Translations under genes and position numbers: made by a program | NCBI GenBank assembly: GCA_046329585.1 | Contig: JAXLUI010000002.1 | Location: forward strand, 620,001-684,000 | Reading direction: 5' to 3' | Source of the DNA: DLKC01 sp002478885 | GTDB taxonomy: Bacteria > Bacteroidota > Bacteroidia > Chitinophagales > Chitinophagaceae | Length of the DNA: 64,000 bases | Part shown: piece after piece, positions 27,601-35,542 of the stretch | Numbering within the stretch: position 1 is the stretch's first letter | Layout: each line of letters begins with the position of its first letter | Notes under the pieces: model-generated | Told to the model about the DNA's origin: nothing | The model's input: only the letters and a program-made list of their open reading frames with translations | Database searches by the model: none

Positions 27601-30600
27601 CAATGGTTACACTTCAACATTTTTAGGTGGGGGTGGTATTGCAACGGATGGAGGTGCAGTTTGCCTAAATGCAGCAGCAAGCACTATGACAGGTAATTGG
27701 GTAATAGGCGATGCTGCCGGGGTTAATGCTGCCTGGGTGGTTACAAATACTTCCACCTGTCTTACAACAGGTTCAATAACCATCAATAACTATAGTAAGC
27801 TGAACCTTCAATTGTCAACTCCGGGGAACTCAACCATTACTTATTCTCCCAGTGTTATCAATGTATATGGACTGGGGCCATACAGCAAAACCAACAGTTA
27901 TACTTTTGGTTCTGCTCTTGATTTCTACGACTTTGCAAGGGCCACCGACACCATCACACTTCCAACCAATATCACTTTGAATCCGGTTTACAACTCTAAA
28001 CTCGCGGCAATTGGTGTAATGATCGGGGATGATTCAACGAGCAGTTCATCGGGTTCGCTTGCGGCATTTCAGCTAAACGGCACTGTTACAGGTACCGGAG
28101 GCCTTGAAAAAACAGGTCCAGGTATTTTAATACTCAATGCACAAAACGGTTCCGGCTTTTTCAACACCTACTCCGACAGTACCAGGATCATTAGAGGCAC
28201 TTTGACCATCAATACGGGGTCAAATTTAGGTACGGGTCCAGTATTGATGTCTCAGATCACAAAAAACAGCACAGCCCTGAATTTTTACAATACCAGTCAA
28301 ACGATCTCTTCCCTGGCAACGCAATGGGCCGACAATTCAGGCCAATCGCAGGTAATTACTTTGAACGGCACCACACTCACTGTAAATCAAAACGTATCCA
28401 CCACTTTCGGTAATGGCACCGGCACTTCAACAGGCTATATAAAAGGCACCGGTAATCTTATTAAGGATGGCAGCGGCACACTGACCTTAACCGGAGTGAA
28501 TATCTATACAGGCTTAACGCAGGTTAAAGGCGGCACACTGGAATTGAAAAATAGTGCTGCTACTACCCTTCCAACTACCAACAGCGTGGACATAGTTGGC
28601 GGCACTTTATTACTATCGGCCAACCAAACATTGAATAACGTTACGCTTTCTACCGGTAATCTAACCCTGGGTGCCAATGTTACCCTCACTATCAGCGGTA
28701 CTTTGACCCTGGCGACATCACCTGCAAATATTACACTTGGAGCAAATGCCAAAATAATTTATGGCGCCAACGCCTCACTTGTTTATGCAGGCAATGCCTT
28801 ACAGCAAACGAGTGTGAATGACAAGGAATTGCCTTCTGCGAACCCTCCTACGAATGTCACCTTTAGCAATTTTTCAACCGCTGGTGTTCAATGGACCAGC
28901 AATCTTTCCTTTGCGGGCACTACAACAGTGGCTGGCTGGGTGGATATGAATGGCAAGACCATCAGTGGTGCGGGAAGTTTTGTATTGAACGGCTTCCTGG
29001 GTGGCCCCCTGTCTTCTAAAATTGTATCGGGCTCTCCCATCGTTTCAAGCGTAAATACCAATAATGTAAGAATAGGGATGACTGTTACCGGAACGGGCAT
29101 ACCAGCCAATACAACCGTCATCTATATTGATCCACTGAATAGTAAGACAGTTACATTGAACAACAACGCAACTGCCACAGGAACCGTATCACTCACCTTT
29201 GGTTTCAGGGGCGGCCTTATCGTTTCACAACCAACAGGTATTGACGGACATATCCTCGTGTCGGGTACCAAAACTTACAATTCGGGAGCAAATTATATAT
29301 TCAAAACACCCTTATCAGGCACCACTATTTTCCCAGCATTCCCAACTGTAGGCACCCTGAATTACAGCCCTGCAAATGATGTAACAATCGCTGCCGGTGT
29401 AACCAACAAGGTGATCATGAACACAAGTTCTGCGAATCTCACTGTTTCGAACAATCTTTCACTGACGAGCGGCATCTGGGTTACCAACAATAACCTTATT
29501 ACCTGGTCTAACAGCGGAGGAACACTCACTGCACCCAATACTCCATGGGTTTCGGGTAGCAGTTCGCATAATAATAGTTATATCTGTACCTGCACCAGCA
29601 GCGGGAACCCGATTACTGCCACCGGCAGCAATGGCTTCCGCATCAATAGCGTTACAGGGAATACCGATGTTTACTTCCCGATTGGCGTAGACTTTGTTTC
29701 GTCAAACAGAATGGCATTGAACATGAACAACTCGGCTACGTCAAACTTTACAGTCGTGCTTGGCAAGGGAGACCTGTTAGGAACACCTCAGTCGAGAGTA
29801 AACCGAATCTGGTACATTAGTTCATCCGGCACTGGGGTTAAGGCTAGCATGAAACTATATTTCACCAAAAGAAACTGGAGTAGCAATCCATTCCTTACTG
29901 CCCAGGATGAAGTTGAAACAGGCTACCTTTATAACGATAATCACCTTATCCAGAGAGATTATTCCGGCGCGTTCCTAAACACCTCTGCTTCCACAGATAT
30001 CGTAAACTTTATTAGTACTGCAGATAACACCGAAGTTTATGGCATGTACAATTATAATGTAAGTGCCGATTACGCCGGAGCAAAGAATGGTATTAACAGT
30101 TTTTCAAGATTCTCGATTGTCAATGGCAATAGCATCATTCTTCCGGTATCGATTGTTGATTTCAAAGCCGCACAACAGGGTTCAGGAATCAACGTGCAAT
30201 GGAAGGTGCTTAATGAATTGAATATCGATCATTACGAAATTCAAAAGTCGCTCAACGGCGTTGCGTTCTCCACGATCGCTTCTGTAAAGGCGTTGAACAA
30301 TGACATGCCGGTTAATCAATATGCAATCGCCGACGGCAAACCTGTTACCGGGAACAACTTCTACAGGATTAAAACTTTTGACAAAAACAACACAATCACC
30401 TATACCGAAATTATTGATGTTAAAATAGCCGAAGGTATCGCTTCGTCATCGATCAGGTTTTATCCCAACCCCGTTACCAACCATGCGCTTAACATCCAGT
30501 TAAACAACCTGCCTGCCGGCCGGTACAATGTTTCGCTTTACAATGCTGCGGGACAAAAAGTGCTTGACCGTGTTTTTGATCACGCAGGCAATGCCGCAAC

Positions 30601-30700
30601 GCAACAGGTTATGTTGCCTGCCAACATTTCAAAGGGCACTTACCTTGTAAAACTGTTTAATGAAACAACTTATATAACCACCAAAATAATGGTGCAATAG
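21659..30700 (+). CDS. Giant secreted multi-repeat protein, T9SS type A cargo (giant 2)
   Basis: From the ATG at 21659 the protein has 3013 residues. This start is chosen because a signal peptide (KKRRILPFISTSFFCLFFLL to TQGQ) follows at once. An N-terminal domain is followed by six Ig-like units of 98 residues (about 154-740) with QPSTATQ.LCLN, GYQWYKN and GTLYYYCIVTNSNGC. A PPC/choice-of-anchor-like domain follows near 925-1040 (DLCANAIPL, DVWYKITP). Then come about four units of 150 residues with HPAAGNI and FSLWQN. A beta-helix region follows with autotransporter-associated repeats (GTGGLEKTGPGILIL, GTGNLIKDGSGTLTLTG). The last 400 residues (2614-3013) match giant 1 and end in the T9SS sorting domain. 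It is probably a surface adhesin; no catalytic motif was seen. Confidence 0.9.
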   Translation: MGATKKRRILPFISTSFFCLFFLLNAFLTQGQSISVTSLSGSPLCAGSNFTITFRTTNGNGSSNYYTNSTTYTVYLSSSTGGTPYTSIGTFTTTGVSYSNSNGGQTTGITKSFTMPATTASGSGYKIALGSTSPTFNGSGGSGATGTLTVNAIPVFTTQPSTSVQNICLNGAATALSITASAGSGSISGYQWYKNASASNSGGTSIAGATSASYTPLTSVTGTLYYYCVVTNSNGCSTASNVSGAITINALPSITVQPSTATQSLCLNSTPTALSVTASAGSGSISGYQWYKNAAASNSGGTLLAGATGSSYNPSTAATGTLYYYCIVTNSNGCTVTSNVSGAITVNALPSFTTQPSTAAQTLCLNATATTLSIAATAGSGSITGYQWYSNSVASNSGGSLIAGAVSTSYTPQTTVAGVLYYYCVVTNSNGCTLASNVSGAITINALPAFSVQPSTATQNLCLNSTPTALSVTASAGSGSISGYQWYKNAAASNSGGTLIAGATASSYSPSTAATGTLYYYCIVTNSNGCTATSNISGAITVNALPSISIQPSTSPQNLCLNAAATALSITAAAGSGSISGYQWYSNTTASNSGGTLIAGATTSSYTPVTTVAGTLYYYCIVTNSNGCSITSNISGAVIVTGFPTITAQPSTAIQSLCLNAAATALSVTASGTALTYQWYSNSAASNTGGTLIPAATTASYTPSTAVAGTLYYYCIVTGTCSLSVTSNISGAITTISVPVTPGSITGNATFCAGSTGNVYSIAAVPGATSYTWSYSGTGATITNGTTATATINFSLTATSGTLSVTANNSCGSSAASTLALTVNAITSQPANDVSNPGGATTTFSVTASGTVTSYQWQYSANGTSGWANVSNGSPTGITYANNTTADLDVSPAISTTFGTYYYRCIVTTSSCTFTSNTATLIISDVNDLCANAIPLTINAPAVNGSLVNSTFNAPFGSNDVWYKITPSCTVNHTITVSGFSGSGGNVDWEIYNSSGCPVSTSYLDQSNSGSDPETKNISLVSGTTYYIRVLAFNAAANNSNFTIAVTSNAPSFALDNTGTPATGNVLVNASNVPLFGFMLTPTGCSATFNFTGISITATGTANATDLSNFQIIYDANNNGVKDLGESSISGAGKNWSPTLNFTITGQTGLTGAKRYLLIADVALGATNNRTFTGNLVNTGVSAGVAVTGSAAGNVLTIKSPLATITAIHPAAGTIDQNTTGNILATFKIDASFNTVIPTGITVTTAGTYIPSTDITRFSLYQNNANNTISPTLIATITTFGSAPATLVFSGTGSPISAGSTQYLFVTADVPLSGTDLNTVNITATALANFSFTGASGETVVKAGTDPATVGPVKTINGPRINILQVHPAAGNITQGTIDNQIATYQLNVTNLSTGFVNIQNVSLKTAGTYVAGDITSFSLWQNSANTLTGATLVGTISASSFASGQTLTFNSGFLQIANAGYSYLMLTANVNSTATLTKTLSITSTSFTNLNFISSWGSKVAKLGTDPAPASNTQTIVGPQAAISTAHPLAGNMLVGSTDNLLAAFKVIVSNADVMPTSVKLVTSSGTYSGSTDILKFKLYQNDANSLTSATLVGTISATVGSSQTLTFNTGFTSIPAGTTGYLLLCADLTGSATSTKNISITATPIGNFAFSSTGPVVVSGSASLPVSNNQTIVPKLDVYSSNTKNWDNTTSNWGQNANGAGGGYANSVWITNGYAQLEGTAGQLTVTNPVVADKLISLVNNYKIDASTTSNGITLTSPGTVNVSTGTSFIGNTSTNPVIYGTNGFTKIGSGELQIGSDLASTFSGTIYVNGGTLTLGKKAGGYNPLTTLENNPIEMDNARLTIAASSGSSGSMQNFTSLSVTGADTIGLYSTGSSVYMNVTPVTNASTFGSSNGVPLTISGSLKVDNGGSANTKGSFANATNQNFIAFGSVKYNSDVTFEAWASNASLKKRTGDMININLGGYGHYITGVAVASGTIDDNGYTSTFLGGGGIATDGGAVCLNAAASTMTGNWVIGDAAGVNAAWVVTNTSTCLTTGSITINNYSKLNLQLSTPGNSTITYSPSVINVYGLGPYSKTNSYTFGSALDFYDFARATDTITLPTNITLNPVYNSKLAAIGVMIGDDSTSSSSGSLAAFQLNGTVTGTGGLEKTGPGILILNAQNGSGFFNTYSDSTRIIRGTLTINTGSNLGTGPVLMSQITKNSTALNFYNTSQTISSLATQWADNSGQSQVITLNGTTLTVNQNVSTTFGNGTGTSTGYIKGTGNLIKDGSGTLTLTGVNIYTGLTQVKGGTLELKNSAATTLPTTNSVDIVGGTLLLSANQTLNNVTLSTGNLTLGANVTLTISGTLTLATSPANITLGANAKIIYGANASLVYAGNALQQTSVNDKELPSANPPTNVTFSNFSTAGVQWTSNLSFAGTTTVAGWVDMNGKTISGAGSFVLNGFLGGPLSSKIVSGSPIVSSVNTNNVRIGMTVTGTGIPANTTVIYIDPLNSKTVTLNNNATATGTVSLTFGFRGGLIVSQPTGIDGHILVSGTKTYNSGANYIFKTPLSGTTIFPAFPTVGTLNYSPANDVTIAAGVTNKVIMNTSSANLTVSNNLSLTSGIWVTNNNLITWSNSGGTLTAPNTPWVSGSSSHNNSYICTCTSSGNPITATGSNGFRINSVTGNTDVYFPIGVDFVSSNRMALNMNNSATSNFTVVLGKGDLLGTPQSRVNRIWYISSSGTGVKASMKLYFTKRNWSSNPFLTAQDEVETGYLYNDNHLIQRDYSGAFLNTSASTDIVNFISTADNTEVYGMYNYNVSADYAGAKNGINSFSRFSIVNGNSIILPVSIVDFKAAQQGSGINVQWKVLNELNIDHYEIQKSLNGVAFSTIASVKALNNDMPVNQYAIADGKPVTGNNFYRIKTFDKNNTITYTEIIDVKIAEGIASSSIRFYPNPVTNHALNIQLNNLPAGRYNVSLYNAAGQKVLDRVFDHAGNAATQQVMLPANISKGTYLVKLFNETTYITTKIMVQ
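22118..23870 (+). repeat. Ig-like coding repeat array, six units of 294 bp
   Basis: Units start at 22118, 22412, 22706, 23000, 23294 and 23588. The first five are exactly 294 bases and the sixth is slightly shorter. Units 2 and 4 are almost identical, with both encoding GSISGYQWYKNAAASNSGGT. Confidence 0.9.
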
Positions 30701-30717
30701 ACCCGTAGACCGACCCA

Positions 30718-30752
30718 ATAAAAAAGCAGGCAATCATTCGCCTGCTTTTTTC
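30718..30752 (+). terminator. Intrinsic terminator of giant gene 2
   Basis: AAAAAGCAGGC (30721-30731) and GCCTGCTTTTT (30740-30750) form a perfect 11-bp stem with an eight-base loop and a T-rich end. Confidence 0.93.
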
Positions 30753-30775
30753 TATTACAACCAGAAAATTAAAGA

Positions 30776-30948
30776 TTGTGTACCCGGCTTACTCCCGACA
30801 TCAGCACCCGTTGCGTCGCACACCTGTGCTGCAACAATACTGCTGAGCTGCAAACAGCCTGCTATAACAGTCCCCCATTGAACTGAATGATGAACGTATT
30901 GCGACGCAACCGGCGATGCCACGATTGCTACAGCATGGCTTAAAAAAA
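30776..30948. repeat. Paired dispersed repeat element (copy 4)
   Basis: Left outer box TTGTGTACCCGGCTT (30776-30790) and core GTTGCGTCGCACACCTGTGC (30810-30829). The right core is cut short to GCGACGCAAC (30901-30910), with outer box AGCATGGCTTAAAAAAA (30932-30948), which ends exactly at the stop codon of the next gene. Confidence 0.75.
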
Positions 30949-31869
30949 TCAGCTTACTGCAAAATGTGCTTTCATTTTTTTCGAATAATCTGCAATGGCA
31001 ATTTCAGGCGCATCAATTTCGGGATGCCATAGCTTTTCCCATTCGAAACTAAAATAGCCGTTATATTTTTCCTTCGCCAACAGGTCTATCGCTTCAAAGA
31101 TGGGCGTCTCGCCTTCGCCAAGCAACATGTATTTATCCTTTCCATCGAGCACTCTTAAGTCTTTGATATGCGTGTGGCGAACATAGTTTTTCAAACGCGC
31201 ATACACATCTGCGACGGGTTCTTTCGTAACCGACCACATGTTTACAATATCCCAAACCAGTGCAACGCCCGAATGCTGTGTGTAGTTCATAACAGCGATA
31301 ATATCGTCGACATGAACTAGATCGCCATGCGTTTCCATCAGCACGGTAACCGAGCTGCCTTTTGCATAGTCGCCAAGGGTTCTTAAGCCTTTTGATATTT
31401 GCTCAATGGTTATATTTTTATCCACGTCTTTTGGAAGGTTATTGGGAAACACTCTTATGTAAGGACAATTGATCTCGTTTGCGAGATCGATGAAACGCCG
31501 GGCTTCATCTATGCTTTTGTCCCGGTCGGCGCCATCAGGTAAATGCATGCTGGCGGAACTTCCGAGATTAACAATGTGCAAACCATTGTCGGCTATCTTC
31601 TTCTTTGTAGTTGCAATGTTGGCTTTTGTGCTGAATTCCGGGCATTGTGAAAGATCAAGCTGGCGCTGGATTCCACGGATCTCAATTCCCGAAAACCCGT
31701 TGCCGGCAGCAAATTTAATAATGCCATCAAACGTCCAGTCGGGGCAACCCAGCGTTGAGAACGAAAGATTCGGCTGGTATTTTTTAAATTCAAAAGACGA
31801 TGTTGTAAAAGCAAGTGAAGCCAGTGCGGTATTCTTCAGGAATCTGCGGCGGGAAGCAATGCGTTGCAT
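30949..31869 (-). CDS. Exported sugar phosphate isomerase/epimerase-like TIM barrel protein
   Basis: The 306-residue protein belongs to the xylose isomerase-like TIM barrel family (AP_endonuc_2, PF01261). Such proteins isomerise or epimerise sugars or inositols with a divalent metal. The N-terminus has a twin-arginine-like signal (SRRRFLKNTALASLAF), so it may be exported folded. Barrel motifs include GIEIRG, CPYIRVFPN, VLMETHGDLV, LVWDIVNMW, HTHIKDL and GYFSFEWEKLWHPE; the Glu, Asp, His and Glu in these blocks are the expected metal ligands. No partner genes flank it, so the substrate is open. The start at 31869 is the one that gives the full signal. Confidence 0.85.
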   Translation of the reverse strand: MQRIASRRRFLKNTALASLAFTTSSFEFKKYQPNLSFSTLGCPDWTFDGIIKFAAGNGFSGIEIRGIQRQLDLSQCPEFSTKANIATTKKKIADNGLHIVNLGSSASMHLPDGADRDKSIDEARRFIDLANEINCPYIRVFPNNLPKDVDKNITIEQISKGLRTLGDYAKGSSVTVLMETHGDLVHVDDIIAVMNYTQHSGVALVWDIVNMWSVTKEPVADVYARLKNYVRHTHIKDLRVLDGKDKYMLLGEGETPIFEAIDLLAKEKYNGYFSFEWEKLWHPEIDAPEIAIADYSKKMKAHFAVS

Positions 31870-32042
31870 GAATGTTGTTTTTGTAGCACTAAGCTAAAGC
31901 AAATATGTGCATGGAAATAGCCTATTTACAGATTGCAGTACCCACCGGTAAAAATTGCAAGTCAAAATCTAAACAATTTCCTACTTTAACGAATAGAACA
32001 AGATGCCTGGTAAATCACGCTCACACGTTAAATACACTACCT

Positions 32043-32498
32043 ATGCAATCGAAAGCAGCAACAGTGGAAGCCTACATTAAATCGTTGCCCGAAGAAAGAC
32101 AACAGGCAATGCAACAATTGCGCAGCCAGATAAAAGCGCATTTACCCGGTGGCTTCAAAGAGGAAATGAGTTATGGCATGATCGGTTATGTTGTGCCACA
32201 TGCATTGTACCCGGAGGGTTACCATTGCAATCCCAAACTGCCACTGCCGTTTATGAATATTGCATCTCAGAAGAATTTTATAGCCATTTATCACATGGGG
32301 ATCTACGCGGATAAAAAGCTGTTCGATTGGTTTGTGAATGAGTATGAAAAAAACAGTAAGCAAAAACTTGACATGGGCAAATCATGCATCCGTTTTAAGA
32401 AGCCGGAGCATATTCCCTATGCGTTAATCGGAGCGCTTGCCGCTAAAATGACGCACGAAGAATGGATAACTATTTATGAAAAGCTCAAAAACAAGTGA
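32043..32498 (+). CDS. DUF1801 domain protein
   Basis: From the ATG at 32043 the protein has 151 residues. Motifs fit DUF1801 (PF08818): VEAYIKSLPEERQQAMQQLR at the start, then EEMSYGMIGYVVP, FIAIYHMGIYAD and GKSCIRFKKPEHIPYALIG. The fold is YdhG-like; the biochemical function is not known. The frame extends upstream to 31905, but those residues do not fit the family and start in the divergent promoter region. It precedes bshC on the same strand with a 124-base gap, so co-transcription is possible but not shown. Confidence 0.82.
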   Translation: MQSKAATVEAYIKSLPEERQQAMQQLRSQIKAHLPGGFKEEMSYGMIGYVVPHALYPEGYHCNPKLPLPFMNIASQKNFIAIYHMGIYADKKLFDWFVNEYEKNSKQKLDMGKSCIRFKKPEHIPYALIGALAAKMTHEEWITIYEKLKNK

Positions 32499-32622
32499 CA
32501 TGTTTTTTCTTCGGGAAAAGCATAAGCAACTCTGTTTCCACTGTTTTCGAAATGTGAAAGATTGAGGCTATGCTGTGCAGTTAAAAAATAAAGGCTTTAA
32601 ATTGCCGCTTCAATACTGTTGC

Positions 32623-34224
32623 ATGGAAGTAAACGCTACTACAATTGCTTACGAACAAACGGGATATTTTTCCAAACTGGCCACAGACTATTTAAACGGT
32701 TCAGAAGCCCTTCGCCCTTTTTACCAGCACCCGGTTAGCATTGACGGCATAAAGGCATCCATTGAAGCCAGGAAGCAGTTTGCCCAGCAGCGGGGTATTT
32801 TAACAACAGAATTGAAACAGCAATACAGCACTTTACAACTGCATCAAAACCTGGCAACAAATCTTGCATTGCTCAACAACGACAACTGTTTTACCATAAC
32901 CACCGCGCATCAACCAAATATTTTTACAGGCCCGCTATATTTTTTATACAAGATACTGCACGCCATAAAGCTTGCAGAAAACTTAAAGAAACAGTTGCCG
33001 GAATATGATTTTGTTCCGGTGTATTATATGGGCAGTGAAGATGCTGATCTCGATGAAATTGGCACATTCACCTCAGACGGTGTAAAATACCAGTGGAAAA
33101 CCAAACAGACTGGTGCTGTAGGCAGGATGAAAGTGGACAAAGAATTTTTACAGATCATCGCTTACCTGAGAGGCCAGCTTGGCGTACGGCCCTTTGGAAA
33201 CGACATCATTGACTTGTTCAGCAGGATTTACACGACAGGCAAAACCATTCAGGAGGCAACCCTGGAGTTGGTGAACGAATTGTTTGGCGCATATGGTTTA
33301 GTTGTTGTTATACCAGACAATGCAAGCCTGAAAAAGCTTTTTCATTCCGTCGTTGAAAAGGAATTAACGGAAGGTTTTTCTCATACTGCCGTAAGTGAAA
33401 CCATTATTGCATTGGAAAAGCATTATAAAGTCCAGGCAGGTGGAAGAGCATTAAATCTTTTTTATCTTGTCGATGATAAACGGGAAAGGATCGAGTTGAT
33501 CAATGGTATTTATGAAGTAAAAGCTCTTGGGCTCCGGTTTAGCACCCAGGAGATTTTAAAAGAACTCGAAACATATCCCGAACGTTTTAGTGCCAATGTA
33601 ATTTTACGTGGCGCCTTCCAGGAAACCATTTTACCCGGTATAGCCTTTATTGGTGGCGGTGGGGAGCTTGCTTACTGGCTCGAATTAAAAAAAGTGTTTG
33701 AGGCTGCAAACATCCCCTACCCTGTGCTGCTGTTACGCAATTCTTTTTTGATAGCAGAAGCCGCACATCAACAAAAGCTCGAATCTATTGGCCTGTCAAT
33801 GCACGAACTTTTCCTGCCAATCCATGAGCTAATGAACCTCGTTGTAGCAAGGAACGGCAACGGCAGGTACCAGTTAAACGGCCAGCTGGCAGGTGTGCAG
33901 GAACTTTATGATCGTATTGCGGAGCTTGCAACACAAACAGATAATAGTTTAACGGCGCACGTTGCTTCTTTAAAGGCAAAAGCAGTAAAACGTTTGCAGG
34001 AGTTGGAGAAGAAAATGCTGCGTGCCGGGAAAAGAAAATTTGAAGCAGAACAACGTCAGTTGCAAAAGATAAAGTCTGTTCTTTTTCCTGGCGATAGCCT
34101 GCAGGAGAGAGTGGAGAACCTGTCGGCATTCTATGCAAAGTATGGCGGCGCACTTATTGAGTTATTGTATACGCATTCCCTCTCACTTGAGCAGCAGTTT
34201 GTATTACTTACAGTTAGCCAATAA
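32623..34224 (+). CDS. bshC: Putative bacillithiol synthase, cysteine-adding enzyme BshC
   Basis: The protein (533 residues from ATG 32623) matches BshC, which adds cysteine to glucosaminyl-malate in the last step of bacillithiol synthesis. Key motifs are TAHQPNIFTGPLYFLYKI, corresponding to the nucleotide-binding HxGH-like segment, and VPVYYMGSEDADLDEI. GIAFIGGGGELAYWLELKK and a long basic helix near residues 440-490 (SLKAKAVKRLQELEKKML), a predicted coiled coil used for dimer contact in the family, follow. A GTG at 32575 would add 16 residues, but ATG 32623 gives the usual family length. It converges with the cyclophilin-like gene with only two bases between stops. Confidence 0.9.
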   Translation: MEVNATTIAYEQTGYFSKLATDYLNGSEALRPFYQHPVSIDGIKASIEARKQFAQQRGILTTELKQQYSTLQLHQNLATNLALLNNDNCFTITTAHQPNIFTGPLYFLYKILHAIKLAENLKKQLPEYDFVPVYYMGSEDADLDEIGTFTSDGVKYQWKTKQTGAVGRMKVDKEFLQIIAYLRGQLGVRPFGNDIIDLFSRIYTTGKTIQEATLELVNELFGAYGLVVVIPDNASLKKLFHSVVEKELTEGFSHTAVSETIIALEKHYKVQAGGRALNLFYLVDDKRERIELINGIYEVKALGLRFSTQEILKELETYPERFSANVILRGAFQETILPGIAFIGGGGELAYWLELKKVFEAANIPYPVLLLRNSFLIAEAAHQQKLESIGLSMHELFLPIHELMNLVVARNGNGRYQLNGQLAGVQELYDRIAELATQTDNSLTAHVASLKAKAVKRLQELEKKMLRAGKRKFEAEQRQLQKIKSVLFPGDSLQERVENLSAFYAKYGGALIELLYTHSLSLEQQFVLLTVSQ

Positions 34225-34226
34225 GC

Positions 34227-34889
34227 CTATTCCTTAACAATCTCCGCTTTGATTATTTTGTCAAGCCCTGGAAATTTCCTGTTCAGGAATTCGCTTCCTT
34301 TTAAGAAAAGCGAGTCGTGATTTTTATACATAATATCATCGCCGTACTGCGTGTTAAACTTCCGAACAACGTCCATTCCCTCAACAATTTTTGCCACTGG
34401 TATAAAACCTTTTGACCCATTAAAGCTACTTGTATCAAGCCCGGGATGATTGAGCAGATTAATAAACACCTGGTTCGACCTTCCATTCGCACCTACTGAT
34501 GCAAAAGATACCATGCTGTCAAGATTGCTTTGCAAAACGGGTTCATCGGGCAAAGGATGTTTACTCCAGAACCTGGTTAGCTTCGGGTTGTCTGTTATAC
34601 CAAATTGCACATAATGTTTGGTTGCGCGAAAGATCATATTATTATCGTAATAACCCGAGGTAATCAACTGAAACAACCTGTCGGCACCCGCCGGCGACCA
34701 CGACCTGTTCACCAGCATCACAAAATCGCCCTGCGATGTTGTAAACCTCGCTTTAAAAATATCCGGTGCCTGCAATTTCAAAATCTTTACGGTATCTGCG
34801 GGCAGTTTTTGAGCCATCGCGCTATGGCAAAAACAGGCAGGCATTAACAATAAAAGTAAAAGCCTTACATAAAATATTTTTTGCTGCAT
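34227..34889 (-). CDS. Secreted cyclophilin-type peptidyl-prolyl isomerase, diverged
   Basis: The 220-residue protein carries a signal peptide (FYVRLLLLLLMPACFCHSAMAQ) followed by one cyclophilin domain: KARFTTSQGDFVMLVNRSWSPAGADRLFQL, a substrate-site segment IFRATKHYVQFGI, then RSNQVFINLLNH and GFIPVAKIVEGMDVV. The catalytic Arg and the Gln/Phe of the second motif are kept. The usual FHRVIPGFMIQGGD has changed in most places and the C-terminal His region is not clear, so activity may be reduced. The family assists folding of secreted and outer membrane proteins. A repeat half lies upstream of the start. Confidence 0.82.
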   Translation of the reverse strand: MQQKIFYVRLLLLLLMPACFCHSAMAQKLPADTVKILKLQAPDIFKARFTTSQGDFVMLVNRSWSPAGADRLFQLITSGYYDNNMIFRATKHYVQFGITDNPKLTRFWSKHPLPDEPVLQSNLDSMVSFASVGANGRSNQVFINLLNHPGLDTSSFNGSKGFIPVAKIVEGMDVVRKFNTQYGDDIMYKNHDSLFLKGSEFLNRKFPGLDKIIKAEIVKE

Positions 34890-34918
34890 AAATAAGATTT
34901 GAAAAAGAGAATATATAT

Positions 34919-34972
34919 GGCGAGCCCGGCTGTATCATTCCATGGCGACCAGGTTGCGTCGCACTCTTGTAC
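34919..34972 (+). repeat. Single dispersed repeat half (copy 5)
   Basis: Box GGCGAGCCCGGCT (34919-34931) and core GTTGCGTCGCACTCTTGTAC (34953-34972). It lies between purE and the cyclophilin-like gene, and its direction runs towards the purE stop codon, opposite to most copies. Confidence 0.75.
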
Positions 34973-34994
34973 TGCAGGTAAATAATGAGCAGGC

Positions 34995-35516
34995 TTATTC
35001 AACATCGAACTGGTTGTTCCAACCATCTGTCTTTAACTTTCCGACTTTCTTTAAAACCTCCGTTTCAAGATCAGCCTTGTATGCCTGCACTTTTTTTCCT
35101 ACGATTTCATCAAAAGCTCCGATCACCGACGCTGCAAGGATACCCGCATTTTTAGCGCCGTTCAGTGCAACCGTGGCCACGGGAATACCGTTTGGCATTT
35201 GCAGAATAGATAATACAGAATCCCATCCATCGATGGAGTTGGAAGATTTAATCGGAACGCCGATTACCGGCAACGGTGTAATAGAAGCAACCATACCCGG
35301 TAAATGAGCCGCGCCACCAGCACCGGCAATAATCACTTTCAGCCCCCTGCCAGCTGCATTTGACGCATATTCCACCATGCGCAATGGTGTACGGTGTGCT
35401 GAAACAACCGTAAGCTCAAATGAAATTCCAAATTGCTCCAGAACTGCTGCAGCCTCTTTCATAATGGTAAGGTCGCTGTCGCTTCCCATGATAATGCCTA
35501 CAAGTGGATTTGCCAT
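34995..35516 (-). CDS. purE: N5-carboxyaminoimidazole ribonucleotide mutase
   Basis: PurE moves the carboxyl group of N5-CAIR to give CAIR in purine synthesis. The 173-residue protein has the class I signature GSDSD (residues 11-15), SAHRTP (40-45) and the loop GAGGAAHLPGMVAS. Length is normal. It follows purK on the same strand after 26 bases, the standard two-gene arrangement in which PurK makes the unstable N5-CAIR that PurE consumes. Confidence 0.97.
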   Translation of the reverse strand: MANPLVGIIMGSDSDLTIMKEAAAVLEQFGISFELTVVSAHRTPLRMVEYASNAAGRGLKVIIAGAGGAAHLPGMVASITPLPVIGVPIKSSNSIDGWDSVLSILQMPNGIPVATVALNGAKNAGILAASVIGAFDEIVGKKVQAYKADLETEVLKKVGKLKTDGWNNQFDVE

Positions 35517-35542
35517 ATTCGCAATTTAACCGGGTTTAAACT

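Noticed and set aside
7876..30700. Giant genes as nonribosomal or polyketide synthases
   Set aside because: Both have signal peptides, Ig-like or beta-helix repeats and T9SS signals, with no carrier or catalytic domain.
31905..32042. 46-residue N-terminal extension of the DUF1801 protein
   Set aside because: The added residues do not match the family and lie in the divergent promoter gap; the ATG at 32043 starts at the domain edge.
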